Below, in pieces: positions 11,705 through 23,720 of a stretch of DNA of 64,000 nucleotides; position 1 is the stretch's first letter; each line of letters begins with the position of its first letter. The DNA lies in NCBI GenBank assembly GCA_001414485.1, contig LLEY01000007.1, positions 682,001 through 746,000 on the forward strand. The letters run 5' to 3'. Both the position numbers and the translations under genes were made by a program. The DNA is from Calycina herbarum. Its lineage: Eukaryota; Ascomycota; Leotiomycetes; Helotiales; Pezizellaceae. The notes under the pieces are model-generated. The model was given only the letters and a program-made list of their open reading frames with translations. It had not been told where the DNA came from and ran no database searches.

Positions 11705-13764
11705 CAGCCGATTTCCAGTCCGACCAGGAGGTTGAGGCGTTCATGAACCGGGCCGCTGCTCAGAGTCGCTATTATGACCTGGAGCCGGGTCCCAGCGACT
11801 TGGGACCATGGACCCAGCCGAATGTCGAACACCCAAGTACGTATTGTCGTGTGTTGTGCATTTATTCATTTCGTATCCCTCCTTTTTTGCCACTATTCCC
11901 AGATTTGATATTGCCTGTTTTGTTTTGTTACTGCTACTGCAATTGTTGGTTTTGCGTCCGGCGTTCTTGATTGGCCTTTCATGACCTTCTGTTTTGGTAT
12001 TTACTGCATTTTACCCCTCGGAGTTTGGGTGGTAAACTCAAAGCTGCCAACCTAGATAAGGAGCTTGCATGTTACCTGATATCCGGCATGGGAGCACAAT
12101 GACGGACGTTGTGGCAATACCCGGACGACGCAGGGGAACAACGTCTTGGAATGCCATCGACATTCTCTCTTGGGAAGTTGTACTGGGTATTTGTGGTCTC
12201 TGATGGGACGAGATGGTTGCATCTCTACCTGTCGCGATGCCATCATTTCTCCTGATTCTTCACCACCGGGACAAGTATCTCCCACGACCGCTTGCACTTC
12301 CCAATGGAGAAAGTCGGTTCTGGATAGCTTCATTTGCGTTTGCATTTGCGTTTGGCAACAACAAGCATTTCTCGCGAAAAGACCCCACCGATCGATCGTA
12401 TACGGCCCCGGGAGACGGCCCGCTTCACTTATTTTTGCGGCAACACGACCATTCACCGGTGTTTGCGCAATCCTCTCCAAAGCTCTTTCCTCCCCTCCAC
12501 TCACTCCACCATGAATCGCAGACCCCAACCCTCCGTCCATCTCATGACAAAAACACCGAAATCCAGTGGCAGATCGCGCTCCCCTTCCAACCTCGATGTG
12601 GCATTTGGCAGCATTGTCAACAGGGGCCCCGTGAAACTCAGCATCCTTTATATGGCCCGGTGGGCGTTTCCTTGCAAGCCTACTGCATTTCGCAATTGAG
12701 GTGCATATGTCACCATCACACGTGACGTGGCACGCAGCGAATGCCCTCCCGTCGTGACCCAGCGGGTGCGTGCTGCCTCAAGTGAGGTGAGGCTTGAACC
12801 CCAAGTTCCTCATCCACGAATTGTATTGCGAATCTTTTGTTTTTAGTCTGAGCTTCCTACCAAGAAATTCCCAGCAGATCTCAAAGATTACTCGAGCTTG
12901 GACGTTGTTGAACGTTTTCGGATGATGGCGTAAAGAGGTGGTGGTGTTTCGCTGAAATCCACAACCCTTTTCTCATCACAACCCGAGTTCCATCTTCCGA
13001 CTCCTCCTATCACCTTTTTGATTACGAGACCTCAATTTAGAGGCTTTCCTGTTCGTCAACCCCTAAATATTCTCAAATCTGCATCATTTTCTCCAACTTT
13101 CGGTTAGAAACCCACTAGAACCTTTCACTAACACAATCACTTTCCAGTTATCCCAGCATCCCATCAAGCTGCCTTCAACGCCTGGAACCAACAAGTCGTT
13201 CCGCTCGTGAATTCCTACACGATGCAATCCCAACCCAACAACAACGCTCAGGGTTACTACGAAACCTACTATCCCACACCCTCTTCCTCCACCGAATCCA
13301 CCCCGCCTAACGGGTTCGTACCTTATTACATCGACACCGCCCACCCAAATCTCACTTCCCTCCAACAACCTCACGGTCCCCATCCCAATGGCCCCATCTC
13401 CCCCTACCCCTCCATTCTCTCCCCTCATTCACCCCAAGACCACCTCCACGGACCCTACCCCCTCGATGACCCTGAGGCCGAACAAAAGCGTCTCCGCAAC
13501 ACCGCAGCTTCTGCTCGTTTCCGGGCAAAAAAGAAGAAGCGTGAGGCATCCCTCGAAAGAGCAAGTGCCGAGCGTAGAGCTCTAGTAGGCAAACTCGAAG
13601 GTCGAGTCAAGGAACTAGAAGAGGAGAACAAATGGTTGAAAGAATTGGTCTGGGAGAAGAGAGAACGAGGTCGTGAGGGCAAATCTGGGGATGGCGATGA
13701 TGGAGTTGAAGAGGATATGGGTAAGAGAGAGGGTGATAGAAATGATGGTGTCGGTACCAAGTAA
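11578..13764 (+). CDS. bZIP transcription factor, Cys-3/MetR/Idi-4-like
   Basis: Nuclear DNA-binding regulator of 291 residues in two exons: 11578-11836 and 13148-13764. The donor is AA|GTACGT and the acceptor TTTCCAG, with a CACTAAC branch site at about 13127; the join keeps frame (..NVEHP-II-PASHQ..). The N-terminal part has a 12-Gln run. The middle is rich in Pro, Ser and Tyr. The basic region RLRNTAASARFRAKKKKRE is at about residues 201-219, followed by a leucine zipper (leucines near 236, 243, 250; ELEEENKWLKELVWEK). RNTAASARFR with WLK in the zipper is typical of the fungal Cys-3/MetR/Idi-4 group, which controls sulphur acquisition or stress-linked gene expression; which member this is cannot be decided. 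The tail is acidic and low-complexity. The 1.3-kb intron is long for this kind of fungus. Confidence 0.85.
11668..11703 (+). repeat. (CAG/CAA) tract encoding 12 glutamines
   Basis: Twelve consecutive Gln codons, mostly CAG CAA alternation, within exon 1 of the bZIP gene. Such runs in transcription factors are usually activation or interaction segments and vary in length between strains. Confidence 0.95.
11837..13147 (+). other. Long intron of the bZIP gene (1,311 bp)
   Basis: Bounded by GTACGT and TTTCCAG with a consensus CTAAC branch element. It contains no recognisable exon, though pyrimidine-rich promoter-like DNA near 12850-13100 and an in-frame ATG at 13222 raise the possibility of a second, internal transcript start. 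The short open frames inside it (for example from 12511, MNRRPQPSVHLM) match nothing known. Confidence 0.6.
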
Positions 13765-14362
13765 TCTTTCTCTATACGCGTGGGGGTTCCATGGTATTTT
13801 GAAATGCTATGGGCAGCTCCCGGGAGGAGGATGATGATGGGTGGAAGGAATTGGCAAGTTGAAATTGAATTTGCAATGCGGAATACGAGGATGATTGAAT
13901 GTGCAGGGGTATTGAAAGTGGAACGGCGAATTTGGTCGATGCGAATTTTACGAATTGCGAACTGGAATACCCTCGGGACTCTCGAAGCTCTATACACTCG
14001 TTTACTGAACAACAACCTGGAATCAACTCAACCGCGAACTGAACGACAAGGAGTCTCAGCAAGGAATTGATGGAAATGACGAAATTGACACGGAAAGGAC
14101 GAAGGAATCTATGGCTTTCATTCAGCACGGCTCGAACTGGCTTATGGGGTGTGGTGTTGCCAAATGACTTTTTCTAATCTCCTTTTCGAGCACCAAGGAA
14201 TCTCTTTTGCTATTCATTTTCATATTGTCTGCCGTTATTGTTTCTTTTCCTTTTTCATTGCTCTATTAATTTGCCAACAAATTCAAAGTACTCGGAGCAA
14301 GCAAGGAAGAACACAAACCGTCAAGTCTCTAGCTATACCAATCAGTGTAGCTATTCTTCTTT

Positions 14363-14538
14363 TCGAATGCAATTCAAAGTCAATATGCGACATTGTCTGG
14401 CAGGCCGGCGGATCAGAAATAGCCAACTGCAGCCATTTGAACATCTTTCGTATACGCATACGTTCAACCTTCCCCAAAAGCGCTAAACCATTTGTCGAAT
14501 GCAAATCAAGTCAATATGCGACACTGTCCGGCAGACCG
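14363..14538 (+). repeat. Imperfect direct repeat, about 44 bp, 131 bp apart
   Basis: Copies at about 14363-14407 and 14495-14538 share TCGAATGCAA and TCAATATGCGACA-TGTC-GGCAG. They differ mainly by transitions and small indels. It is a local duplication with no obvious role. Confidence 0.75.
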
Positions 14539-14741
14539 CAATAACCAACTGACCCCCTTCCGCATCCGCACCTGCATGCGTCCAAACCCCACAAGCGCCA
14601 ACTTATTTTTCTCCACTGCGACAAATACTAATACGGCAGCTCTGGGCGGAGTCGATGGCTCAGCGACATGTAAATTCCAAAGCACCTTCAATTGATCAGT
14701 TTTTCATCCCAGAGCGCCAGCCACTTTGACCACCAGGCGAG

Positions 14742-14773
14742 ATAAGCGGGGTAGGCGGGGTAAGCGGGGTAAG
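14742..14773 (+). repeat. Short tandem repeat, unit TAAGCGGGG
   Basis: About 3.5 tandem units of a 9-bp, G-rich motif (one unit has TAGGCGGGG). It lies just before the transition to the AT-rich transposon block. Confidence 0.85.
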
Positions 14774-14830
14774 CACTTAAGAAATACAGGTAGGTAAGGG
14801 ACATCCTAGCGAGGCTCGAATATCATGTCG

Positions 14831-15613
14831 CGACAAAGGGATTTGCACTAAATTATATGTCGTTCCCTGGGGTTACCAACGGTGAGTCTTTTAAAGGATG
14901 GAATGTCTTTGTAGAATATTTCCACATCGCCGAATAACCATCCACTTTGACCTTTTCATAGACGTTTTCATATTAGAGAATAGAAATAGTTCTTCTCTTT
15001 TCATTTACTCGGACCTTATCAACTTTATTTTATTCTTGAAAGCACCAAATACTTGATATATCTTTAGTATTGAAAACAGTATAAGAGTAATCTATATACT
15101 TGAATAAGGTTTATTAACTTTGATTCTTATACTACTCTTATATAATTTACTTCTCTCGTTAGTTTAATAAATAGAAATAGAAATTATTAAACTAGAGTTT
15201 ATAAAAGTTTAATACTAGAGAAGAATTCGTTACTATTTTAACGAGTCTTTAGTATTTAATTTAAGTTTAGTAATTATCTAAGATATTATCAAATTAATAA
15301 TAAAAAATAATAGAAAAAATAGAGACGATTTATATATAATTTAGTTATTCTCAACTTTTAAAAAACACTTATAATATTATTCTATAATATCTAGAGGTTC
15401 TTATTATAGTATCTATAAAGTCTTAAAATAGAATCTCTTTCTATTAAATTTTAAAGCTTTAATAAGTTTCTACTTAAAACTAAAAACTTATTATATTAGT
15501 TTAACTTAGTAGTTAATAGATTGATATAAAAAGAGTATATTATCGTTATAACTATCGTTAATATATACCGAGTATAAGCTATACTCGGTTCTACTTAAAT
15601 ACCTGCTCTCCTC
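14831..15613. other. AT-rich border of the transposon block
   Basis: GC content falls abruptly near 14950. The sequence is RIP-type relic DNA without readable motifs. It precedes the target-site duplication of element A. Confidence 0.5.
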
Positions 15614-15618
15614 GTTAA

Positions 15619-16064
15619 TATTACAAATTATATTATACGTAGTAAGTAGTCTAGACGGCGCTCTAATAGGACAAGGCACGATATCTAGGAAATAGAAGGT
15701 AATATAGGAGGGAATTAGTAATATAAAGGTATTTAGGTATTCTAGGATCTTACTATTAGATAACCGTTAGTAGTCACGTAATAGATCCTCTTAGATCTCT
15801 ATAGAGATCTAGAGGGATCTAGGGATCTAGGCTTATATAGAGATCTAGGTAGTATAAGAGGTTCTATATATACTAGCACGTCTACTATTAGATAGGAGCT
15901 TCGTACTTAACTTTAGTTATTAATCTTATTATCTTATTTAATATCTTTAATATAAGTAACGAGTTTACTTCTAAGTAAATAATCCGGTATATCTATACTT
16001 CTTACCTATATACTAACCTTCGAGACTTAGTTATCTTTGTTTAGTTCGTTTAAGTTTTATTATA
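15619..16064 (+). repeat. 5' LTR of element A (446 bp)
   Basis: Begins TATTACAAATTATATTATACG and ends TTTTATTATA. The less mutated relatives begin TGTTACGAATCACG and end CGTTACA, so the usual TG..CA ends have been changed by transitions. It is followed by CTTTAAGTATCTAC, the primer-binding position. Confidence 0.9.
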
Positions 16065-18416
16065 CTTTAAGTATCTACTATAAAGTAAGATCGCTAATAT
16101 ATTAGCTACCTCTTCTACTCTAAAAACAACTCTACCTAAGCTAGCTATAACCACCGCGGCTGTACTAGTTACTACTCTTTATAAGGAAGTGAAACTCTCT
16201 ATTCTAAAACTATTTAATAGCTCGCTTAAAAAGTTAGTAGAGTTTCTTATAAAAGCTTTTATATACTTGAACTTTTATACGGCCTAGTTTAGAAGTGAAA
16301 CTAACTAAGTTATATAGTTGTTTATCTGTTTTAAAGAGGCGGCTTATAACTAGTTAGAACTATATCTAGAGGATTTTTAGGAAAATAAAATATTAGAAGG
16401 AAAAGTCTTACTTTAAATATCTAAAAAGATAAGAGACTTGTTTAGAAATGTTTAAGGATTTAAAATCGAAATTAATTAGACTTTTAAGAATATTAATATA
16501 AAGAAGAAAGTAGTCCGAGCTCTATACTTACTCTAATAAAAGGGTTTAGCTACTAAGTATACTTTATAATTCTAGTAATATTCTATACAAATAGAATAGA
16601 ATAATAAAGTATTATATAAATAATTCTACCGCGGTCTAAAGAATAGTATTAAGGATAAACTTATATAAGAGGATTTTCCTAATACTTTAAATAAATTAAC
16701 TAATAATATAATTAAAATTAATAATCGAAACTACGAACGAAGCCTAGAGAAGAAGAGTAGTTATAGATACTAATATAGGAAAAGTAGGAAAAAGAACTAT
16801 AGAGATTCTATAGAAATTAACGCTACTTAAAAGCGTTAGATACTAAGAAAAGGAAGAAACCCGATAGAGAGAGAGCTTTCCTAGAAAGAGCGAAATCGTC
16901 GACGTAAGTAGAACTTATATTATAACTATAGCCTCTCTAGCTATAGAGTAAATAAGTATAGTAAGAAGAAAGACTCTAAAGAGAAATAAGCTAATACTAC
17001 TATTTAAAAAGAAGTAGCTTTATTAGAAAGAATTAAACTTATAGACGAAGAACTCGAGGCTAGAGAATATAGTATATAGATTGAAACAGATACCTTAGAT
17101 ATAATAGCAGGTACTATATACCTATAGTTAAACGAAGGAATCGAGCTATAAGTTAGTAAGGTATAGGATACTAATAATAGTAGGAATCTACTTCTTAAAG
17201 AATATTATAATATATAGTTAGAAATAGAATATAAATTACCTCTTTAAGTAGAATATAAGTTACTACTATTAATAAGTTTATTAGAGTTATTAGAATCAGA
17301 ATCTAATTTAATAGAAGTAGATCTAAGAATATATAAGCCTAAATAAGACGAGATATAGGTATTTATTAGAACCTTTAAGAGAGGGAATAGATAGATATAT
17401 ATAGAAAACTAGAAACCTAATTTTTAGAGCTTATATTCTACTTAAGGAATTAACTCTACTATCTTAACTACTTATAAGATAGTTTAGAATAAATAAGATA
17501 AGGTAATAATAGTAAGTCTTATTACTAGAAGAGAGACTATTAAATTTAAGGAACCTAGACTAGAATAGGTAATATCTAATAAGCTATCTAGTCTACCTAA
17601 GATAGGAGATATATAGATAGTTATAGATCTTTAAGAAGAAACTAGCTTATAGTAGTAGCAGGGTTCTAACGACTTTATAAGACGTCTAAAACCTAGTTTC
17701 TTAGACACGCTACTTAATAATAAGGAAGCTATACTAGAAATAGAAGGCTAGTATACTATAGTTGCTTTAGTTAAAAAGGTTAGAGTAATATTTTAAGAAT
17801 CTAGAAGTAGAAAGTTATTTAGTATAATTTTTTAGAAAATAAATGAATATAATATAGACTAAGAAATAGGGTTAGTATAAAGAGAACTCTACTATCTAAT
17901 AATTAGAGAGCTAAACACTACCTCTAGAGAAAATTAGTTAGTTATAACTATAAAGATAAAAGAGAAGGAACTTCGAGTTATAATCAACTCTAGAGTAATA
18001 GGTAATTTCCTTTCTCTAATAGCTTTAAAAAAGCTAAACGTTCTAATTAAGAATATAAAACTATACTACTTAAGAGTAGTTAATAGAACGAACGTTGCCT
18101 ACTAAGATAGGATTATTAATTAGTAAACTATTCTAATAAAAGTTAATATTAAAAGATACTACTTAAATATATAATTCGATATTATTAAGATAGAGAGTAA
18201 GAAAGTAATACTTAGTATACTATAGATTTAGGAATATAATCTAGATATTAACTAGAAAGCTTAAATAATAACCTTTAGTTAATATAATTATATAGGTTTA
18301 TAATTATAACTATAAGGCTAGAACAAGGTTAGTGCTACCTCTTCTAAGACCCTAGAACACCTTACTTAGGGTCCTCTATAGGTTAGTAGAATAGCTAATA
18401 ACGAAATACCTATATA

Positions 18417-18850
18417 TATTACGAATCACGTACACACGTAATAAGTGAAGACTAGGCGGCGTCCTAACAGGTTAAGCACTATCGGAATACTCTTATAGCA
18501 GATAGGGATCGGTTAGGTTAGCTAAGCGATCCAGGGATTTCCTTTGGTTATAATCACGTGATGAGAGTTCGCTAGACAGGGCGACAGGTCTAGCAGTCTA
18601 GCAGCGACGGAGCGACCAAGCTAGCAAGCTAGCACGAGGAAGGAAGCATCTATATAAGACTGGCACGTCTGCTATTAGATAGGAGCTTCGTGCTCAACTT
18701 TAGTTATCAATCTTATTATCTTGTTTGACATCTTTGATATAAGTAACGAGTTCACTTCTAAGTAAACAACCCGGCGCATTCATACTTCTTACTGCATACC
18801 AACCTTCGAGACTTAGTCATCTTTGTTTAGTTCGTTTGAGTTTCGTTATA
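18417..18850 (+). repeat. Solo LTR nested in element A (434 bp)
   Basis: Starts TATTACGAATCACG and ends GTTTCGTTATA, flanked by a perfect 5-bp duplication ATATA (18412-18416 and 18851-18855). Removing it and one ATATA restores the sequence seen in element B at the same place. It is much richer in GC than its host. Its first half (to about 18640) differs from the LTRs of A-C, while the second half (GCACGTCTGCTATTAGATAG onward) matches them. Confidence 0.9.
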
Positions 18851-21719
18851 ATATAGTATAAAGAATTTAAGGCTTTGTTTAAAAACCTAGAAGACTTATA
18901 AGCCTTACTAGAATATTATCTATAGAATTATAAGATTAAACTAAAAGAAGGTTATTACTTCTTAAAGTAGAAGCTTTAGTTATATAACTAGAAAAGCCTA
19001 TAAAGGATAGAAAGTTATATAAGAGAAGGTATAAAGAAGAGATATATTAGAAAATCTAAGTTATTAATTACTTTAAATATACTTATTATTAAGAAAAAAG
19101 ACAACCTAGAAGAATAAGTATATATTAATTACTAAGAAGTAAATTATACTATAGTTAAGGACGCTTATCTACTACTACTTAGCTAATACTTATAGGATAA
19201 GTTAAGTAAAGTAGTACGATTTATAAAACTAGATTAATAAAACGCTTATAGACTTATATAAATAAAAGTCAGAGACGAATAGAAGATAGTATTTACCTTA
19301 CTATTAAGCTTTTACAAATATATAGTTATATTATTTAGACTTTATAATATACTAGCTATATATTAGAGATAAAATAATAATATTTTAAGAGATCTTCTAG
19401 AAGTAATAGTAATCTATTACTTAGATAATATCTTAATCTTCTTAGAAAAAGAAGAAGAATATAAGAGATATATTAGAGAAGTTTTATAATAACTTATAAA
19501 AGTAAACTCTTAGTTAAAACTCTTAAAATATAAGTTTAAGATAACTTAGATACTTTTCTAGAATAGGTGTTTAGTCTAGAGAAAATAGAAATAGATCTAG
19601 TAAAGATCTAAGACATCTTAAACTAGAAGTTATTAGAGAATATAAAAGATATATAGTCCTTCCTTAGATTTATAAACTTTTATTATCTATTTATCTAAGA
19701 CTATATAAAGATTATTAAACTAATATTAGTATTAGTTAAGAAAGCTATTAAGTTTATTTAGAATAAATAAATAGAGGATACTTTTTAGAAAATTAAAGTA
19801 AGGTTTATAGATAAACCTAGTATAATTAAAATAGATACCTTAGATATAGTAGTAAGTGTAATTTACTTATAACTAAATAATAAAGAATAAATTATATCTA
19901 TTATATATTATTCTAAAATATTTAACCTAGTATAATAAAACTATAGTATTTTTAATAAAGAATTACTTATTATAGTATTAGCTCTAGAATACTAGAGAAT
20001 TTATTTATAGCTAGTAAAATACTAAGTTACGATTCTATCTAACTATAAGAATCTTAGAATATTTATAATAACTAAGAAACTTATAACTAGATAGTTAGCT
20101 AGATAGTTAGAGATATTAGAAGAGTTTAATATTGTTATTTAATATATAAAGAGAATATTAAACGCTTAAGCTAATACTCTTAGCTAGAAACCTAGATATA
20201 AGAGAAATAAAGAGTATAAGAAGATTAGGATCTTAAAAACTCTTAAGAATAGAGACCTAGTATCTACTATATATAAAATAGTAGTAATAAATAATATCTA
20301 GATAGATAAAATTTAGAATATATATAAGAGTTATAACTAGTATATAAAAGGAAAATTATAGGTTCCTAGCTTATATATAAAGAAATTTATATAAGAATAC
20401 TATACTACGCCTACTTATAGCTACTAAGGAATTTATAGAACTCTCTAGAGAATAAGATAATACTACTATATTAATCGATTATCTATAATAGTTAAGAAAG
20501 TAATAGTAGAATATAATATCTATACTAGGAATAAGGCTTCTTACTATATATCTTATAAATAGATAAATACTACTCTAATACTATAAGTACTTTAGAAATC
20601 AATATTTATAGATTTTATTATTAAATTACTAAAATCTAAAGATCTAATAATAGGAGTTAAGTATAACTTAATTCTAGTTATTATAGAATAACTTATAAAG
20701 TATATAATTTTAATAGTATATATAGAATTAAGTATAGCTAAGGAATTAGTATTCGTATTCTTTAAGAAAGTAGTCTTAAGATATAGACTATTAGAAGAAA
20801 TACTCTTAGATAGAGATAAACTCTTTATTTTAAAATTTTAGATCGTTCTTATAAAATAATTAAGTATAAAAAGAAAGCTCTTTATAGCTTTTTACTCTTA
20901 AATAAATAAAGAAAACAAATAAATAAATTAAGTAGTTAAAATATACCTTTATTATTATATAAACTACTAATAAAATAACTAGGTAGAACTACTACTCTTA
21001 GTATAGTTTATCTATAATAGTTTAGTAATAGAAATAATACTTATTATACTATTTTATACTAATTTTAGATATAAATTAATAGTATATTAAGAACTATTAT
21101 CTATAACTATTAATAACTAACTTACTTATATTTAAGTCTTAAAAATTAAAAGCTTATATAAGGAACTTATAAAGGATTTATAGTTCGTAGTAGAAAGAAA
21201 CGTATACTACTATAATAAACGACGTAGTTAGAAGCTAATACTAAAAAAGAGAGATAAAGTCTACTTAGTATAAAAGAATATTAATATAAAAAGACTAAGT
21301 AATAAACTAGATTATAAAAAACTTAGACTATTTAAAATTAAATAAGTTAGAGGACCTTTAAATTATAAATTAGTAATATTAAAGATAATAAGTATCTATC
21401 TATTATTTTATATATCTCTACTTAAACTAGTACTACTAGGAGCCTTACTAGCTCTACTTATAGAAATTTAACTAGTAAACCTAAATACTAAATATAAAGT
21501 TAAGAGGATTCTTAACTATAAATTTATTAAAGAATAAGTTAAGTATTTAGTTAAATAGTTAGATTACTTATACTTAAAAAATACTTAAGAACTAAAAAGT
21601 AATTTTAACTATTACTTAGTAGAACTTTAAAAGTTTTATTAAGAAAACCTAGATTTACTTATATTTTATAGTTTAAAAGAAAAACTATAAAAAAGACTAG
21701 GTTAAGAACTATCTTAGAT

Positions 21720-22210
21720 TAAGAACTAGTAGGAATAGACAGAGCTACTAGATAAGTAACCTCTATCTCTTACTACTCTTATTTCTCTCTTTCTTTCTCC
21801 TTCTTCTCTTTCTTTTCTACCTTCTTAGTAGTATTAAGTTTATTAAGAAAACGAAGTTCTTAATAGGATATCTTATATTACTTTTTCTTAAGAAAGGCCT
21901 TCTGCTTTTATAACTATAGAATCTTCGTTATTACCTTCTCCTTCTCTCTCTCTAGCTTCTTCTCTTATCTTTTAATAGAGGTCTAGTTACTAATATAAGA
22001 AACGTTCTTCTCTTAAGTATTATTAGTTTTATTATATTTTAGCTTTAACTAAATATATTTAGAATATTAAGAAGATTAGAAGGTATTAATAAAATATCTA
22101 TACTTTTAAGAAGTATAGTAAGAACATAGTAATATTTTATTATAAACTATTTTAATACTTTTTATAAGAAGTATTTATTCTTCTTTCTTCTTTTATATAA
22201 GATAGGATAT
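21720..22210 (-). pseudogene. Antisense ORF remnant in element A
   Basis: On the strand opposite gag-pol, between the chromodomain and the 3' LTR, the sequence is the homologue of the antisense frame described for element C. The start codon reads ATA (about 22210-22208) instead of ATG, a G to A change. The plus strand shows it as a long pyrimidine tract near 21775-21835, the complement of the Glu/Lys-rich coiled-coil codons. Stops are frequent, so it is inactive here. Confidence 0.5.
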
Positions 22211-22300
22211 AATAGAAAGGAAAGGATACTACTAGTATCTTAACTAAGTTTCTTAGCTTATATTTAAGTATAAGAATATACTAGGCTAAGAAGAGAATAG

Positions 22301-22746
22301 TATTATAAATCACGTTATATATAGTAAGTAGTCTAAATAATACTCTAATAAGATAAGGTATAATATCTAGGAAATAGAAAGTAATATAAGAGGGAATTAG
22401 TAATATAAAGATATTTAGATATTCTAGAATCTTACTATTAGATAACTATTAGTAGTTATATAATAGATCCTCTTAGATTCTTATAAGAATCTAGAGAGAT
22501 CTAGAGATCTAGGCTTATATAGAGATCTAGGTAGTATAAGAGGTTCTATATATACTAGCACGTCTACTATTAGATAGAAGCTTTATACTTAACTTTAGTT
22601 ATTAATCTTATTATCTTATTTAATATCTTTAATATAAGTAACAAGTTTACTTCTAAGTAAATAATCTAGCGTATCTATACTTCTTACCTATATACTAACC
22701 TTCGAGACTTAGTTATCTTTGTTTAGTTTATTTAAGTTTCGTTATA
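22301..22746 (+). repeat. 3' LTR of element A (446 bp)
   Basis: Starts TATTATAAATCACG and ends TTTCGTTATA. It is the same length as the 5' LTR and differs from it mainly by C/T and G/A transitions. The purine-rich tract lies directly before it. Confidence 0.9.
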
Positions 22747-22751
22747 GTTAA

Positions 22752-23178
22752 GCGAGAAGGGTACGTAGAAGTGCTAACTACTTATATATACTGATATATT
22801 ATAATCTCTCTCTCTCTTCTTTAATATATCTTATAATCTCTATTTCTTAAGATATCTAATACTTACTTTTATAAAAAAGATACTTAATACTTACTATTAA
22901 AAGTTTAAATACTAAAGTTAACTTTTTAATTCTAATCTATTTCTTAGAAAAAGAAGTTTTTTTCCTAGAATTTAAACTTAGAAGCTTAAGCTATAAATCT
23001 AAAGTCTAAATATCTTAAAACTTAAAAATTTAAAAGATTTTTAGACGATATTACTTAGTAATATATTTTTACAAAAGTGAAAAAATAGTTTATAAGATAT
23101 TATTTAGTAAAATTAGCTAAAAAGTATAATAGTCCTAGTTATATACGACTAGATTATATACGACTATATAACTAGGTA
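22752..23178. other. AT-rich spacer between elements A and B
   Basis: RIP-type AT-rich DNA of 427 bp with a short CT microsatellite near 22805-22820 and an imperfect inverted pair of GACTA-type words near 23145-23170. No coding motif is present. Confidence 0.5.
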
Positions 23179-23183
23179 CTACT

Positions 23184-23630
23184 TATAACGAAACTTAAAC
23201 GAACTAAATAAAGATGACTAAGTCTCGAAGGTTAGTATATAGGTAAGAAGTATAGATACGCTAGGTTGTTTACTTAGAAGTAAACTCGTTACTTATATTA
23301 AAGATATTAAATAAGATAATAAGATTAATAACTAAAGTTAAGTATAAAGCTCCTATCTAGGTAGTAGACGTGCTAGTATATATAGAACCCTTCGTACTAC
23401 CTAGATCTCTATATAAGCCTAGATCCCTAGATCCCTTTAGATCCCTTATAAGATCTAATAGGATCTATTATATAACCTTTAATAGTTATTTAATAGTAAG
23501 ATCTTAGAATACCTAAATACCTTTATATTACTAATTCCCTCTTATACTACTTTCTATTTCCTAGATATTATACCTTATCCTATTAAAACACTATCTAAAC
23601 TACTTACTATATATAATATGATTTATAATA
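23184..23630 (-). repeat. 3' LTR of element B (447 bp)
   Basis: On the plus strand it starts TATAACGAAACTTAAAC and ends ATATGATTTATAATA, followed by CTATTCCCTTCTTAG, the complement of the polypurine tract. It is more AT-shifted than its 5' partner. Confidence 0.9.
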
Positions 23631-23720
23631 CTATTCCCTTCTTAGTCTAGCATATCCTTATACTTAAGTATAAGCTAAGGAACTCGGTTAAGGTACTAGT
23701 AGTATCCTTTCCTTTCTATT

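Larger units (their letters stand above)
13765..14830. other. 3' flank of the bZIP gene
   Basis: Probable 3' untranslated and intergenic sequence. Open frames exist but none looks like a protein. It holds the direct repeat and the short tandem repeat listed next. Confidence 0.45.
15619..22746 (+). mobile_element. Element A: chromovirus (Ty3/gypsy, Tf1/sushi-like) LTR retrotransposon, RIP-inactivated
   Basis: Complete element flanked by the 5-bp target duplication GTTAA (15614-15618 and 22747-22751), with LTRs at both ends. Decayed domains read in order on the plus strand: gag with a zinc knuckle near 16909-16960 (Cys and His changed to Tyr), protease near 17970 (DSG now NSR), reverse transcriptase from about 18860 with YLDNILIF (YLDD expected) at about 19413-19435, RNase H, integrase zinc region near 20400, integrase core about 20610-20870 (KLPKSKDL, DRDKLF), and a chromodomain near 21495-21610 (VKRILNYKFIKE, then LVK*LDY). 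A purine-rich tract (AAGAAGAGAATAG) precedes the 3' LTR. Stops are TAG/TAA throughout, and catalytic Asp and zinc ligands are lost by transitions. A 434-bp solo LTR interrupts the start of the RT region. Confidence 0.9.

Noticed and set aside
12052..12725. Open frames on both strands inside the bZIP intron
   Set aside because: Low-complexity, overlapping in several frames, no family resemblance, and located between good splice sites.
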